Assembly (NCBI GenBank): GCA_001683905.1
Contig: LXQK01000027.1
Location: 1 to 54,251 of the forward strand
Origin: Marivirga sp. ANT-B6
GTDB taxonomy: Bacteria; Bacteroidota; Bacteroidia; Cytophagales; Cyclobacteriaceae
Direction of reading: 5' to 3'
DNA length: 54,251 nucleotides
Notes under the pieces: model-generated
Told to the model about the DNA's origin: nothing
The model's input: only the letters and a program-made list of their open reading frames with translations
Databases searched by the model: none
Position numbers and translations under genes: made by a program
Shown here: positions 24,866 to 34,459 of the stretch, piece after piece
How positions within the stretch are numbered: the stretch's first letter is position 1
Layout of the letters: every line of letters begins with the position of its first letter

Positions 24866-27177
24866 TTCATCTTCCCTTTCACAAGTTTCAACTTTAACAA
24901 TGCCACAATACCAATAGCAGCTATAGCCAGTACAGAGATTTCACCCATAGTATCCAGCGCACGGAAGTCTACAAGAATAACATTGACAGCATTTTTGCCC
25001 TTCCCTAATATATAGGTATTTTCGGCGAAATATGCTTTTAGGCCCGACACCATTGGATGCTCCGTTACCAAAAGCAGAACACTAGTCATCAATAGGCCAA
25101 AACCTATGGAAATAATTATATACAACCCGTTCTGGAACGACTTTAAAGGGTAGAAACGGAGTGGTGGCAACTTATGCAGTATCAGTACAAATAAAACAAC
25201 CGTTAATGTTTCTATCAAAAATTGTGTGATGGCAACATCAGGAGCACCGAAGAAAATAAATATGATGGCTACTGCATACCCCACCACACCCATTGTAACG
25301 ATAGAAGTAAGGCGTGAACGGGTTTTAAAGAAAACAAAAACAGCAACCAGTGTAAAAGCAAGTATAATGACTTCATAGAATCTGACATTATCTATATCAA
25401 AATTGGCAACTGGAAATATTTTTAGATCGAATTGCCATAGTACGCTGGCCAGCATAAAGCTGAAAAATGCTACGATAACAGCAATATAATTTCTTAAGTA
25501 GCCATTCTGGAAGTAACTAGTTTGAAGTCTTGCAAACCGTTTAATCAATTGAAGCAAACCATCGTACCATGCTGTAGGTCCATGGTTATAAAGATAATCG
25601 AGATGTAAGGGAATTTTCCGGATTCCTTTTCTAACAAAAAACAATGCCGTGCCCAGCAGTAAGGTCAAGAGACTAAGCATCAAAACCAGGTTAAATCCAT
25701 GCCAAAAGTGCAACTCCAGTGGCAAATCCTCGTTTCCAACAACATTAGATACCTGGGTGAGCAAGGGCTGTACCAGCACACCGGCGAACAAACCAAAGAC
25801 CAGACCCAATACGGCAAGTGTAACTGGCGCAACAAGCATCGCGACAGGCGCTTCTTTGTAATTTCTCTCGCTAAAGGATATATTCTGGATAAACAGGCCA
25901 TACCCTATCTCTATAGCTATAGCTACAAACGCTACGCCTGATACGATGACCGCCACCAGCAAAGCAATATGCTGTACCGTTGCATGCAAGGCAGCTTCAT
26001 AGATCAATTCTTTTCCTATAAACCCAAAAAAAGGCAATACGCCTGCCATGGAAAAGCAAGCCAAAAAAGCTGCAACACCAGTGAAAGGCATAAATTTGTA
26101 AAGCCCCGATAACTCCAGTACATCTCTTGATCCGGTTTGTTTATCAATATTTCCTGTAATTAAAAATAACGCTCCTTTATATAAGGCATGCGCCAATAGA
26201 AAAACCATGGCAGATTGAATGGCAAGCGATGTGCCGGCACCAAGCATCAGCACCAGTATCCCCAGCGCACTGATGGTCGTATAGGCAAGTATTTTTTTAA
26301 GATCTGTATGCTGTATGGCTAAAATAGCCCCTAATAACATGGTGATGCCTCCAGCAATCATCAAGGTGAACTGCCAGATTTCTGTACCACCAAGGGTTGG
26401 GTTAAATCTTGCAATCAGATAAATGCCCGCCTTTACCATGGTCGCAGAATGCAGATATGCACTTACAGGCGTAGGTGCAGCCATGGCATTGGGCAACCAA
26501 AAATGGAAAGGAAACTGCGCTGACTTTGTAAATGCACCCAGCAAAATCAATATCACAATCGCCAGGTAATAGGGATGGTCAATCACACGCTCATGTATAG
26601 ACAGGATTTCTACCAGTTCGTAAGTCTGCGTAACTTCCCCTAAGATTATAAAACCGGCAAGCAACGCCAGCCCGCCAGATGCGGTAACCAAAAATGCCTG
26701 TAAAGCAGCATTTCGCGATGTCTTGGCATTGTGACTGAATCCGATGAGAAGATACGAACTAAAACTGGTAAGCTCCCAAAAGATGAAGAGTGCAATCAAA
26801 TTTGAGGACATCACAAGCCCTAGCATAGAAGCCATGAAGATAAGCAGGTACATAAAGAACTTATCAGATTCCTTATACCCTTTCATATACGCAGCAGCAT
26901 ATACGAAAATTAAAAACCCGAAAAAACTAATGAGAAGGCCGAAGAAAAGACTTAAACCATCCAATTGAAAAGTGAAATTCACATCCAATGATGGCACCCA
27001 ATTGTATTGCCTACTGATTACCTCACCCTCAACGATCCGATTAAAATAGGTGCTGAGGTAAACAAAAACTCCCAACGGAACCAAAGCGATTAAATAGCCA
27101 TGACTCCTACCCAATGCCTTAGCGATAACCGGCACGAGTAAAGCACATATATACCCTATAAGTACGATTAAAAGCAT
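24862..27177 (-). CDS. mrpA: Mrp Na+/H+ antiporter subunit A
   Basis: The largest Mrp subunit, 771 residues with about 20 membrane segments, homologous to NuoL. The proton-channel block [37 protein letters not shown] and [19 protein letters not shown] are present. The C-terminal 170 residues match the DUF4040/MbhE-like extension ([20 protein letters not shown] and [26 protein letters not shown]). The complex exports Na+ (or other cations) in exchange for H+ and supports pH and salt homeostasis. It heads the mrpABCDEFG operon. Its upstream 218-base region is shared with the divergent mpl gene. Confidence 0.96.
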   Translation of the reverse strand: MLLIVLIGYICALLVPVIAKALGRSHGYLIALVPLGVFVYLSTYFNRIVEGEVISRQYNWVPSLDVNFTFQLDGLSLFFGLLISFFGFLIFVYAAAYMKGYKESDKFFMYLLIFMASMLGLVMSSNLIALFIFWELTSFSSYLLIGFSHNAKTSRNAALQAFLVTASGGLALLAGFIILGEVTQTYELVEILSIHERVIDHPYYLAIVILILLGAFTKSAQFPFHFWLPNAMAAPTPVSAYLHSATMVKAGIYLIARFNPTLGGTEIWQFTLMIAGGITMLLGAILAIQHTDLKKILAYTTISALGILVLMLGAGTSLAIQSAMVFLLAHALYKGALFLITGNIDKQTGSRDVLELSGLYKFMPFTGVAAFLACFSMAGVLPFFGFIGKELIYEAALHATVQHIALLVAVIVSGVAFVAIAIEIGYGLFIQNISFSERNYKEAPVAMLVAPVTLAVLGLVFGLFAGVLVQPLLTQVSNVVGNEDLPLELHFWHGFNLVLMLSLLTLLLGTALFFVRKGIRKIPLHLDYLYNHGPTAWYDGLLQLIKRFARLQTSYFQNGYLRNYIAVIVAFFSFMLASVLWQFDLKIFPVANFDIDNVRFYEVIILAFTLVAVFVFFKTRSRLTSIVTMGVVGYAVAIIFIFFGAPDVAITQFLIETLTVVLFVLILHKLPPLRFYPLKSFQNGLYIIISIGFGLLMTSVLLLVTEHPMVSGLKAYFAENTYILGKGKNAVNVILVDFRALDTMGEISVLAIAAIGIVALLKLKLVKGKMK

Positions 27178-27395
27178 ATTCAGGAACGATACTTTACAAA
27201 GAGAATAGTTGTCGCTAAAATTTGTAATTTTGACGTCTATTTCCGTTTAAAAATTTAAAGTACCTAAAGAAATAGGTAAAAACCCAATAAATAAGTTAAT
27301 TAAAAGATCCTATAAATGAAAGATATTATAAATGCGTTCATTAAATTGGCACTTCTTTATCGTATACATTTTGTAGCTATACAATACTCACATCA

Positions 27396-28772
27396 ATGAA
27401 TAACAATAAGTCTCGCGTACATTTTATTGCCATAGGAGGCAGTGTCATGCATAATCTTGCTCTGGCATTACATCAAAAAGGTTACCAGGTTACTGGCTCT
27501 GACGACATCATTTACGAACCTTCTAACCAACGACTTCGGGAAAAAGGGTTACTCCCTGAGAAAGAAGGCTGGTATCCTAAAAAAATAACGCGTGATCTTG
27601 ACGCTATTATTCTAGGTATGCACGCCCGCCCGGACAATCCCGAATTGATAAAAGCCCTTGATCTGGGCATGAAAGTATACTCTTATCCTGAGTATATTTA
27701 TGAGCAGTCTAAAAACAAACAGCGAATCGTCATTGCCGGAAGCCACGGAAAAACGACCATCACTTCTATAATCCTCCATGTCCTGCAATATTGGAAAAAA
27801 GATTTTGACTATTTGGTGGGTGCACAGATAGAGGGATTTGAGCTGATGGTAAAGCTAAGCGACGCGCCTATCATCATTATAGAAGGCGATGAATATCTTT
27901 CTTCACCCATCGACCGGGTTCCAAAATTCCTCCATTACAAGCAACACATCGGTTTGATCAGCGGCATTGCCTGGGACCACATCAACGTCTTTCCGACCAT
28001 GGACGAGTATGTAAAACAATTTGATAAGTTTGCCGACGCCTCCCCAAAAGCAGGTATATTGATATACTCTGAAAACGATGCCTTAGCCACTGTAATTGGA
28101 GCCAAGGAACGCGAAGATGTGCTGAACATAGAATATAAATCGCACAAGCATAAAATTACCAACGGAACAACCTACCTGATCACCGATCATGGAGAAATAC
28201 CTGTGCAATTATTTGGCGAGCATAATATGCAAAATTTAAACGGTGCAAAGGCTGTACTGAAGAAAATTGGCATTACCTCTGAAGAATTTTATGAAGCCAT
28301 ACAAACCTTTAAGGGAGCAGCTAAACGCCTGGAATTACTATCTAAAAATCACAATACCGTTGTATACAAAGATTTTGCTCATGCCCCTTCGAAATTGGAA
28401 GCAACGACCAAAGCGTTAAAGAAGCAATATCCAAAACGGCAGTTATATGCGTGCCTGGAGTTGCATACCTTCAGCAGTCTGAATAAAAACTTTTTAAGTC
28501 AATATCAAAACACCTTCAATGCAGCGGATGTCGCCATGGTGTTTTATAGCCCTAAGACCCTGGAACATAAGAAGGTGGAATATATCTCTCCTGAAGATAT
28601 CAAAGAAGCCTTTCAGCGAAAGGACTTACTCGTTTTTACTGATAGCCAGTTGCTTGAGGCTTATCTTGTGGAAAAAGAATGGTCAGGGAAAAACCTGCTC
28701 ATGATGAGTTCGGCAAATTTTGGAGGATTAGACCTCCAGATGTTGGCTGAAAGTATAGGGCATAAACAGTAG
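27396..28772 (+). CDS. mpl: UDP-N-acetylmuramate:L-Ala-gamma-D-Glu-meso-DAP ligase (Mpl)
   Basis: Murein-recycling ligase: joins the tripeptide L-Ala-gamma-D-Glu-meso-DAP recovered from old peptidoglycan to UDP-MurNAc. A 458-residue Mur-ligase fold: N-terminal FIAIGGSVMHNLALALHQKGYQVTGSDD, P-loop IAGSHGKTTITS, the EGDEYLSSPIDRVPKFLHY block, and the C-terminal domain with KDFAHAPSKLEAT. The Mpl subfamily is distinguished from MurC by the GGSVMHN and DEYLSSPIDR segments. Divergent from mrpA; no other recycling gene nearby. Confidence 0.95.
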   Translation: MNNNKSRVHFIAIGGSVMHNLALALHQKGYQVTGSDDIIYEPSNQRLREKGLLPEKEGWYPKKITRDLDAIILGMHARPDNPELIKALDLGMKVYSYPEYIYEQSKNKQRIVIAGSHGKTTITSIILHVLQYWKKDFDYLVGAQIEGFELMVKLSDAPIIIIEGDEYLSSPIDRVPKFLHYKQHIGLISGIAWDHINVFPTMDEYVKQFDKFADASPKAGILIYSENDALATVIGAKEREDVLNIEYKSHKHKITNGTTYLITDHGEIPVQLFGEHNMQNLNGAKAVLKKIGITSEEFYEAIQTFKGAAKRLELLSKNHNTVVYKDFAHAPSKLEATTKALKKQYPKRQLYACLELHTFSSLNKNFLSQYQNTFNAADVAMVFYSPKTLEHKKVEYISPEDIKEAFQRKDLLVFTDSQLLEAYLVEKEWSGKNLLMMSSANFGGLDLQMLAESIGHKQ

Positions 28773-28812
28773 CTGTGGTCATGACTATCGGCGATATACA
28801 CCCCAAACGTAT

Positions 28813-29037
28813 CTAAATTTCATGAATATTGAAATCTTTACCTTTTCCAAACTGAAGGAAATCTTTTAAGGTAAACCGCTCGAGGGTATGTATATCTTTG
28901 AGTTTAAAATCTCCAAAACCACTGATATCTTCCACCTGAAATTCAACTTCTTCATCGAAGTTTTTCATACGATAGGTTTTTCCCAATCTCAAATTATCAA
29001 ACGAATAAGGCATATTAATTATACTATAATGCTGCAT
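28813..29037 (-). CDS. Small hypothetical protein
   Basis: A 74-residue protein with no recognised family. It is rich in aromatic and charged residues in alternation (KNFDEEVEFQVEDISGFGDFKLKDIHTLERFTLKDFLQF), suggesting a small beta-rich soluble domain. No signal peptide or membrane segment. It is convergent with mpl (40-base gap) and divergent from the prohibitin gene. The composition looks like a real protein and its frame does not shadow another gene. Confidence 0.6.
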   Translation of the reverse strand: MQHYSIINMPYSFDNLRLGKTYRMKNFDEEVEFQVEDISGFGDFKLKDIHTLERFTLKDFLQFGKGKDFNIHEI

Positions 29038-29147
29038 AGAAGTTACACGCTTAGGAGAATATTATAAACCAACAGTATACTACATCGGCTTTACTTATCG
29101 GCTTCAATCCCTTATATTTACCACTGAACTTAAATTAATACCCAAAA

Positions 29148-29966
29148 ATGGATAATCGAAAATACCTCCCATTCATCATTGTGGGAGCAATTGTTGTAGT
29201 ATTATTATTAATCCTTTCTTCTAGTATATTTGTAACCATCCGGTCGGGAGAAGCAGGTGTTTTATACAAAAAATTTGGAGAGGGAACAGTTACTGACGAA
29301 TATCTCAGTGAAGGATTTCATATTAAAGCACCCTGGAATAGTGTGTATATTTATGACGTGAGGACTCAGGAAGATAAACAAATCATGGATGTACTATCCA
29401 AAAACGGCCTATCCATCAAGTTAGATATATCTTATCGCTACTCTCCCAATATTGAAGAGCTGGGAATTTTACATAAACAAGTTGGTCAAAATTATGTTGA
29501 TAAAATTATCATCCCTGAAATAAGATCTTCCGTTAGAAAGGTAATTGGAAGTTATGACCCTGAGGAATTGTATTCTTCAAAGAGAGATACCATACAAGAT
29601 GAAATTTATAATACCACGAGAAAAAACATTGGTATGAAGTATTTAAACCTGGATGCCATATTAATTAGAAGTGTTGAATTGCCTCCTACAATTAAAACAG
29701 CTATAGAAAATAAGCTGAAGCAAGAACAAGAATCTAAAGAGTATGAGTTTAGATTGCAGAAAGAAACCAAAGAAGCTGAAAGAAAAAGGATAGAAGCTCA
29801 GGGTATTAAAGATTTTCAGGATATTGTGTCGGATGGCATTTCTGATAAATTATTAAAGTGGAAGGGAATAGAAGCAACACTCGAGCTAGCAAAGTCTCCT
29901 AATGCCAAAGTTGTTGTAGTTGGGAGTAGTAAAGATGGCCTTCCTTTAATTTTAGGGGATAATTAG
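29148..29966 (+). CDS. Prohibitin/SPFH (Band 7) family protein
   Basis: A 272-residue membrane-anchored protein: one N-terminal transmembrane segment (about 8-30, FIIVGAIVVVLLLILSSSIFV), then an SPFH domain (about 32-200, GEAGVLYKKFGEG, SIKLDISYRYSP, IRSSVRKVIGSYDPEELY) and a C-terminal coiled coil (QEQESKEYEFRLQKETKEAERKRIEAQG). Prohibitins form large ring or cage assemblies that shape membrane microdomains and hold proteases such as FtsH; the partner here is unknown. Monocistronic, upstream of gltA. Confidence 0.92.
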   Translation: MDNRKYLPFIIVGAIVVVLLLILSSSIFVTIRSGEAGVLYKKFGEGTVTDEYLSEGFHIKAPWNSVYIYDVRTQEDKQIMDVLSKNGLSIKLDISYRYSPNIEELGILHKQVGQNYVDKIIIPEIRSSVRKVIGSYDPEELYSSKRDTIQDEIYNTTRKNIGMKYLNLDAILIRSVELPPTIKTAIENKLKQEQESKEYEFRLQKETKEAERKRIEAQGIKDFQDIVSDGISDKLLKWKGIEATLELAKSPNAKVVVVGSSKDGLPLILGDN

Positions 29967-30068
29967 ACAAACATGCCTTCAATCAATAGTTTTATTTAAA
30001 ACAAAATTTAGTAATTTGCCTTGGCATTACAAGGTTCCAATTTTTAATAATAAATAGATACAAATCTT

Positions 30069-31358
30069 ATGGCAGATAATGTTGCAGCATTAAGTGTAGA
30101 TGGTAAAACCTATGAATTGCCCCTGACGACAGGTACTGAAAATGAGACAGCGGTGGATATTAGTTCGCTTCGTGCTAAATCTGGATTAATTACTTTAGAT
30201 CAGGGATTTAAGAACACAGGGTCTACAAAAAGTGCCATCACGTTTTTAGATGGAGAAAAAGGCATCCTGAGGTATCGGGGATACACCATTGAAGAACTGG
30301 CTGAGAAGTCAAGCTTCCTGGAAGTAAGTTACCTTCTCATTCACGGTGAACTTCCTACGCCAGAGCAGTATGATAAATTCAAAAAGGAAATCACAGTACA
30401 CACGCTCGTGCATGAAGATATTAAAAACATACTTGATGGATTTCCTTCCAATGCACACCCTATGGGGGTGCTGTCATCTCTGGTATGCTCATTGACTGCA
30501 TTCTACCCTAAGTCGCTGGATCCTAATCGATCGACCGAAGAGGTGAATTTAAGTATCGTACGAATACTTGCCAAAATGCCCACATTGGCAGCGTGGTCTT
30601 ATAAAAATGAAGTTGGTCACCCGGTGAATTATCCTGATAATAGCTTGGATTACTGCTCTAACTTCCTAAAAATGATGTTTGCGTTACCTGCAGAAAAATA
30701 CGAAGTAGACCCTGTGATTGCCGATGCACTGGATAAACTATTGATTTTACATGCAGACCATGAGCAAAATTGCTCTACGTCAACGGTACGAATCGTTGGT
30801 TCTTCTCAGGCAAGTTTGTACTCTTCTATATCAGCCGGTATTAATGCGCTTTGGGGCCCATTGCATGGCGGTGCTAACCAGGCAGTGATAGAAATGCTTG
30901 AAAAAATTAAAGCCGATGGCGGAAATGCCAACAAGTACATAGAGAAAGCCAAGGATAAAGACGACAGCTTCAGGCTTATGGGCTTTGGTCACCGGGTTTA
31001 CAAAAACTTCGACCCGCGCGCTAAGATCATCAAAAAGGCAGCTGATAATGTGTTGGATAAACTAGGGATCAATGACCCAATTTTAGAAATTGCCAAAGGA
31101 TTGGAAGAAGCGGCCCTTAGAGATGACTATTTTGTGGAACGGAAACTATACCCTAACGTAGACTTTTATTCTGGTATCATCTACCGCGCCATGGGCATTC
31201 CAACGGAGATGTTCACTGTAATGTTTGCCTTGGGCCGACTACCAGGTTGGATAGCACAATGGAAAGAAATGCGGGAGAACAATGAGCCTATAGGGCGGCC
31301 TCGCCAGGTGTATACCGGACACAATGAAAGACCCTACCAGGGGATTGATAAAAGATAG
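30069..31358 (+). CDS. gltA: Citrate synthase
   Basis: Condenses acetyl-CoA and oxaloacetate to citrate at the entry of the TCA cycle. At 429 residues it is the long, type II bacterial form. Catalytic histidines lie in ILHADHEQNCSTSTVR and WGPLHGGANQAV, and the aspartate in DVDFYSGIIYRAMGI-like NVDFYSGIIYRAMG. GFGHRVYKNFDPRA binds substrate. A clear intrinsic terminator follows the stop codon, separating it from the acyl-CoA-binding protein gene. Confidence 0.98.
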   Translation: MADNVAALSVDGKTYELPLTTGTENETAVDISSLRAKSGLITLDQGFKNTGSTKSAITFLDGEKGILRYRGYTIEELAEKSSFLEVSYLLIHGELPTPEQYDKFKKEITVHTLVHEDIKNILDGFPSNAHPMGVLSSLVCSLTAFYPKSLDPNRSTEEVNLSIVRILAKMPTLAAWSYKNEVGHPVNYPDNSLDYCSNFLKMMFALPAEKYEVDPVIADALDKLLILHADHEQNCSTSTVRIVGSSQASLYSSISAGINALWGPLHGGANQAVIEMLEKIKADGGNANKYIEKAKDKDDSFRLMGFGHRVYKNFDPRAKIIKKAADNVLDKLGINDPILEIAKGLEEAALRDDYFVERKLYPNVDFYSGIIYRAMGIPTEMFTVMFALGRLPGWIAQWKEMRENNEPIGRPRQVYTGHNERPYQGIDKR

Positions 31359-31363
31359 AGCGT

Positions 31364-31393
31364 AAAATAACCGGGAACACCGGTTATTTTTTT
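31364..31393 (+). terminator. Intrinsic terminator after gltA
   Basis: AAAATAACCGG and CCGGTTATTTT form a perfect 11-base-pair stem with a 5-base loop, running into a T7 tract, five bases after the gltA stop. Confidence 0.85.
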
Positions 31394-31407
31394 GTTGATA
31401 CTTTAAA

Positions 31408-31671
31408 ATGAGAAATATGCCGTCGCAAGAATTTGAAAATGCCGTAGCGCAGTCGAAGAATATACCAACCAAACCTTCTAACGAGGACCTGCTGAGCTTG
31501 TACTCACTGTATAAGCAAGCTACAGAAGGTGATGTGAGTGGAGAAAAACCTGGTGGATTTGACTTCAAAGGTGTTGCAAAATACAATGCTTGGGAAGCAC
31601 AAAAAGGAAAAGACAAGGGTGTGGCGGAAAAGGAATATATCGCGGTGGTGCGTCGTTTATCGCAAGGATAA
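31408..31671 (+). CDS. Acyl-CoA-binding protein
   Basis: An 87-residue four-helix ACBP: FENAVAQSKNIPTKPSNEDLLSLYSLYKQATEGDVSGEKPG and KYNAWEAQKGKDKGVAEKEYIAVV carry the conserved tyrosine and lysine acyl-CoA contacts. It buffers and carries long-chain acyl-CoA esters in the cytoplasm. ACBPs are common in eukaryotes but patchy in bacteria, and Bacteroidota are among the carriers. It follows the gltA terminator, so it must have its own promoter or depend on read-through. Confidence 0.95.
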   Translation: MRNMPSQEFENAVAQSKNIPTKPSNEDLLSLYSLYKQATEGDVSGEKPGGFDFKGVAKYNAWEAQKGKDKGVAEKEYIAVVRRLSQG

Positions 31672-31703
31672 AATTGGCATTAGTTATTCTCGCTTTGTAT
31701 TGC

Positions 31704-31711
31704 TACCTTTG
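31704..31711 (+). promoter_or_regulatory. Candidate -7 element upstream of DEAD-box helicase leader
   Basis: TACCTTTG followed by CGC matches the Bacteroidota -7 consensus, giving a start site near 31718. The helicase ATG is at 31886, so its leader would be about 165 bases and contain a 45-codon ORF. Confidence 0.45.
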
Positions 31712-31723
31712 CGCAACTTTTGA

Positions 31724-31861
31724 ATGAATTATAAAGCGTTGCAATCCTTATTTACCCCATATAACCTATTGTCCCCGTCTGTGTTATATGAAATAACTGA
31801 TATACATGATATGTTGAAATCAGAAGAGGTTGATCAGGATTTTTTAAACCTTGTCATTTAA
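31724..31861 (+). CDS. 45-codon ORF in the DEAD-box helicase leader, unknown
   Basis: Below the ORF-track cutoff. It starts 12 bases after the TACCTTTG element and ends 24 bases before the helicase start. The product (MNYKALQSLF start, acidic KSEEVDQDFLNLVI end) has no recognised domain, signal peptide or membrane segment. It could be a small protein, a regulatory upstream ORF, or a chance frame in a long leader. Confidence 0.3.
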   Translation: MNYKALQSLFTPYNLLSPSVLYEITDIHDMLKSEEVDQDFLNLVI

Positions 31862-31885
31862 ATCCTAACAATCTTAAAACATTTC

Positions 31886-33562
31886 ATGAAAAATTTAAAA
31901 TTTAACGAACTCTCTCTATCGTCTGAGATTTTACAGGCAGTTGAGGAGATGGGTTATGTAGAGGCCTCTCCTATCCAGTCTCAGGCTATTCCTTTTTTAT
32001 TGCAAAATCGCGATGTGATTGGGCAAGCGCAGACTGGTACCGGTAAAACCGCGGCCTTCAGTATTCCCTTGCTTGAAAAAATTGATCCAAGCCAAAAAAG
32101 TACCCAGGCACTGATTTTATGCCCTACACGTGAACTTGCCATGCAGGTGAGCGGCGAGGTAAAAAAATTATCGAAATATAAAAGAGGTGTCAATACCTTG
32201 GCGATCTACGGTGGAGACCCAATAGATAAGCAAATCAACAATTTAAAAAGAGGCGTTCAGGTAATTGTAGGAACGCCTGGTAGGGTTATTGACCATTTAA
32301 AGAGAGGTACACTCAGCTTCCGCGATGTACGTACTATCGTTTTAGATGAAGCAGATGAAATGCTGGATATGGGCTTTCGGGAAGATATAGAGATGATCTT
32401 AGATACCATGCCGGATGACAGGCAGACGGTACTTTTCTCTGCTACCATGGCAAAGCCTATCATGACGTTGACCAAGAAGTACCAAAGAAATCCGGAACTT
32501 GTACAGGTTACCAAGAATGAACTTACAGTTTCAACAATAGAACAATATTATTACGAAGTAAAGAGTACACTGAAAACACAGGTAATGACGCGTCTGATAG
32601 ACCAGCATAACCTGCAATTGATGCTGGTATTTTGTAATACCAAAAGAAAAGTAGATGAGGTGGTAGAGGAATTGCAAGGCAATGGCTATCATGCTGAAGG
32701 TTTACATGGAGATATGAACCAATCGCAAAGGAACCGCGTGATGCAAAAGTTCCGAAGTGGCAATGTAAATATACTTGTAGCTACGGATGTGGCAGCACGT
32801 GGTATTGATGTAGAAAACGTTGATGCTGTATTTAACCTTGATATTCCATTAGATCCCGAATATTATGTACATAGAATTGGGAGAACGGGCCGGGCCGGTA
32901 GATCAGGCAAGTCGTTTACATTTGCTTCCGCTCGCGAAAGAAACAAGCTAAGAGAAATTGAAAAATTCACCAAGGTGAGCATTATCCGAAGAGAAGTGCC
33001 TTCTGCTAAAGAATTGCAGGCGTTGAAACGAAGTAAATTCGCAGAAACGATAAAGGAAACAATCTTAGGAGGTAAGACAGAAGGCTATGAAGAAATCGTC
33101 GAGTCACTTACCGAGCAGGGATTTAGTAAAACAGAAATTATTTCTGCCTTGTTAAGCTTACAGCTCGGAAAAGAAGATAAGGCTGACCATATAGACTTTA
33201 GTGATAGCCGCGGTGGTGGTGAAGAAAGAGGCGATAGAGGGGACAGAGGGGACAGATCTTCGTTTAGTAAAGGCGGCGGGTCTCGAGACCGTGAACGAGT
33301 TGACAGAGGTAAAATGGCAAGGCTTTTTATCAACCTGGGCAAGAAATCTAAGATCAGGCCGGGTGATATCGTGGGTGCTATTTCTGGAGAAACGGGACTA
33401 GCAGGCGATATGATAGGCAGTATTGAGATTTACGATAAGTTTTCTTTCGTAGAAGTACCAAAAAAAGATGCTGAAAAAGTGATTGATATCATGAACAAAA
33501 GCCAGATCAAGGGCAAAAGCGTGAATATTGAAGTTGCCAAAGGAAAAAGTAGCTACCAATAG
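31886..33562 (+). CDS. DEAD-box RNA helicase with DbpA-type RNA-binding domain
   Basis: ATP-dependent RNA helicase, probably acting in ribosome assembly and RNA decay; 558 residues. Motifs in order: Q motif SPIQSQAIP, Walker A AQTGTGKTAAF, PTRELAMQV, DEAD in VLDEADEMLDMGF, SAT in FSATMAKPI, and HRIGRTGRAGRSG. After about residue 435 comes a Gly/Arg/Asp-rich linker with GDRGDRGDR repeats, then a C-terminal DbpA/CsdA-like RNA-binding domain (ARLFINLGKKSKIRPGDIVGAISGETGL). Closest to DeaD/CsdA and CshA types. A long leader with its own promoter precedes it and a strong terminator follows. Confidence 0.96.
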   Translation: MKNLKFNELSLSSEILQAVEEMGYVEASPIQSQAIPFLLQNRDVIGQAQTGTGKTAAFSIPLLEKIDPSQKSTQALILCPTRELAMQVSGEVKKLSKYKRGVNTLAIYGGDPIDKQINNLKRGVQVIVGTPGRVIDHLKRGTLSFRDVRTIVLDEADEMLDMGFREDIEMILDTMPDDRQTVLFSATMAKPIMTLTKKYQRNPELVQVTKNELTVSTIEQYYYEVKSTLKTQVMTRLIDQHNLQLMLVFCNTKRKVDEVVEELQGNGYHAEGLHGDMNQSQRNRVMQKFRSGNVNILVATDVAARGIDVENVDAVFNLDIPLDPEYYVHRIGRTGRAGRSGKSFTFASARERNKLREIEKFTKVSIIRREVPSAKELQALKRSKFAETIKETILGGKTEGYEEIVESLTEQGFSKTEIISALLSLQLGKEDKADHIDFSDSRGGGEERGDRGDRGDRSSFSKGGGSRDRERVDRGKMARLFINLGKKSKIRPGDIVGAISGETGLAGDMIGSIEIYDKFSFVEVPKKDAEKVIDIMNKSQIKGKSVNIEVAKGKSSYQ

Positions 33563-33580
33563 TAGCTTCATTTAAGAATA

Positions 33581-33613
33581 AAAAAGCGACTTGTAGAACG
33601 GGTCGCTTTTTCT
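33581..33613. terminator. Intrinsic terminator after DEAD-box helicase
   Basis: AAAAAGCGAC pairs perfectly with GTCGCTTTTT over an 11-base loop; the A-run and T-run make it usable in either direction. Confidence 0.85.
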
Positions 33614-33664
33614 ATTTTTATTCGGCCAGTGAAAGAACAGTCTGGTCCGTTAAACAAAACTAAG

Positions 33665-34366
33665 ATGCAGCTATTTTATCAACCACAAATACCTGAAGGC
33701 GTATTTCACCTCGATGAGGAGGAGTCTAAGCACGCCGTTAGGGTATTACGGCTTCAAAACGACGACCTATTGCGAATTACCGATGGTAAGGGTAAGATTT
33801 ATGAAACCGTCATTACCCGAGCCGATGCCAGAAAATGTGAGTTCAGGATAATGAACACCCTAGACGTGCCCCCCGACCCGTACCACATACACCTCGCTAT
33901 TGCGCCTACAAAAAATGCAGATAGGCTGGAGTGGATGCTTGAAAAGACCGTAGAATTAGGTGTTCATGAAATTACTTTTATCCTTTGTGATCACTCCGAA
34001 AGACGACATCTTAATACAGACAGATTGGAGAAAAAGGTTGTGAGCGCGATGAAGCAGTCATTAAAAGCTTATCTGCCTGTTCTACGTGAAGAAAAAAAAC
34101 TTCCCGCCCTGATCCAAGAATCTTCAGGAAACATTTTTAAATACATCGCTTATGTAGATAAAGAAAACCCGGACCATCTCCTACATATCGCTCCCAAGGT
34201 ACAATCTTATCTCATTCTGATAGGACCTGAAGGAGACTTTTCTGAAAAGGAGATTGAAACGGCTCTGCAACATGCGTTTAGACCGATAAGCTTAGGGAAA
34301 AGCAGGCTTAGAACCGAGACAGCGGGGATAGCTGCCTGCCACATCCTGAACCTGATCAACGAATAA
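33665..34366 (+). CDS. rsmE: 16S rRNA (uracil(1498)-N(3))-methyltransferase
   Basis: SAM-dependent SPOUT-family enzyme that methylates U1498 of 16S rRNA. The family N-terminus is MQLFYQPQIPEGVFHLDEEESKHAVRVLRL, so the inner ATG at 33665 is preferred over the ORF-track start at 33629. Length is then 233. SAM-binding knot: ILIGPEGDFSEKEIETAL and ISLGKSRLRTETAGIAA. Follows a terminator. Confidence 0.96.
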   Translation: MQLFYQPQIPEGVFHLDEEESKHAVRVLRLQNDDLLRITDGKGKIYETVITRADARKCEFRIMNTLDVPPDPYHIHLAIAPTKNADRLEWMLEKTVELGVHEITFILCDHSERRHLNTDRLEKKVVSAMKQSLKAYLPVLREEKKLPALIQESSGNIFKYIAYVDKENPDHLLHIAPKVQSYLILIGPEGDFSEKEIETALQHAFRPISLGKSRLRTETAGIAACHILNLINE

Positions 34367-34459
34367 GCATAAAAAAATTACATCATCACCAAAATAAGCG
34401 TCATTTATCCTTTTTTTATCCGATAACATCTATAAATTAGGGCTTTAAGAAAAAAATAA

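Noticed and set aside
27315-27398. 27-codon ORF ending in an ATGA overlap with the mpl start
   Set aside because: Very short, AT-rich and without recognisable features; the overlap alone is not enough to call a gene.
33201-33300. GDRGDR-type direct repeats as a mobile or CRISPR-like repeat
   Set aside because: They encode the disordered Arg/Gly/Asp-rich linker common in DEAD-box helicases of this phylum.
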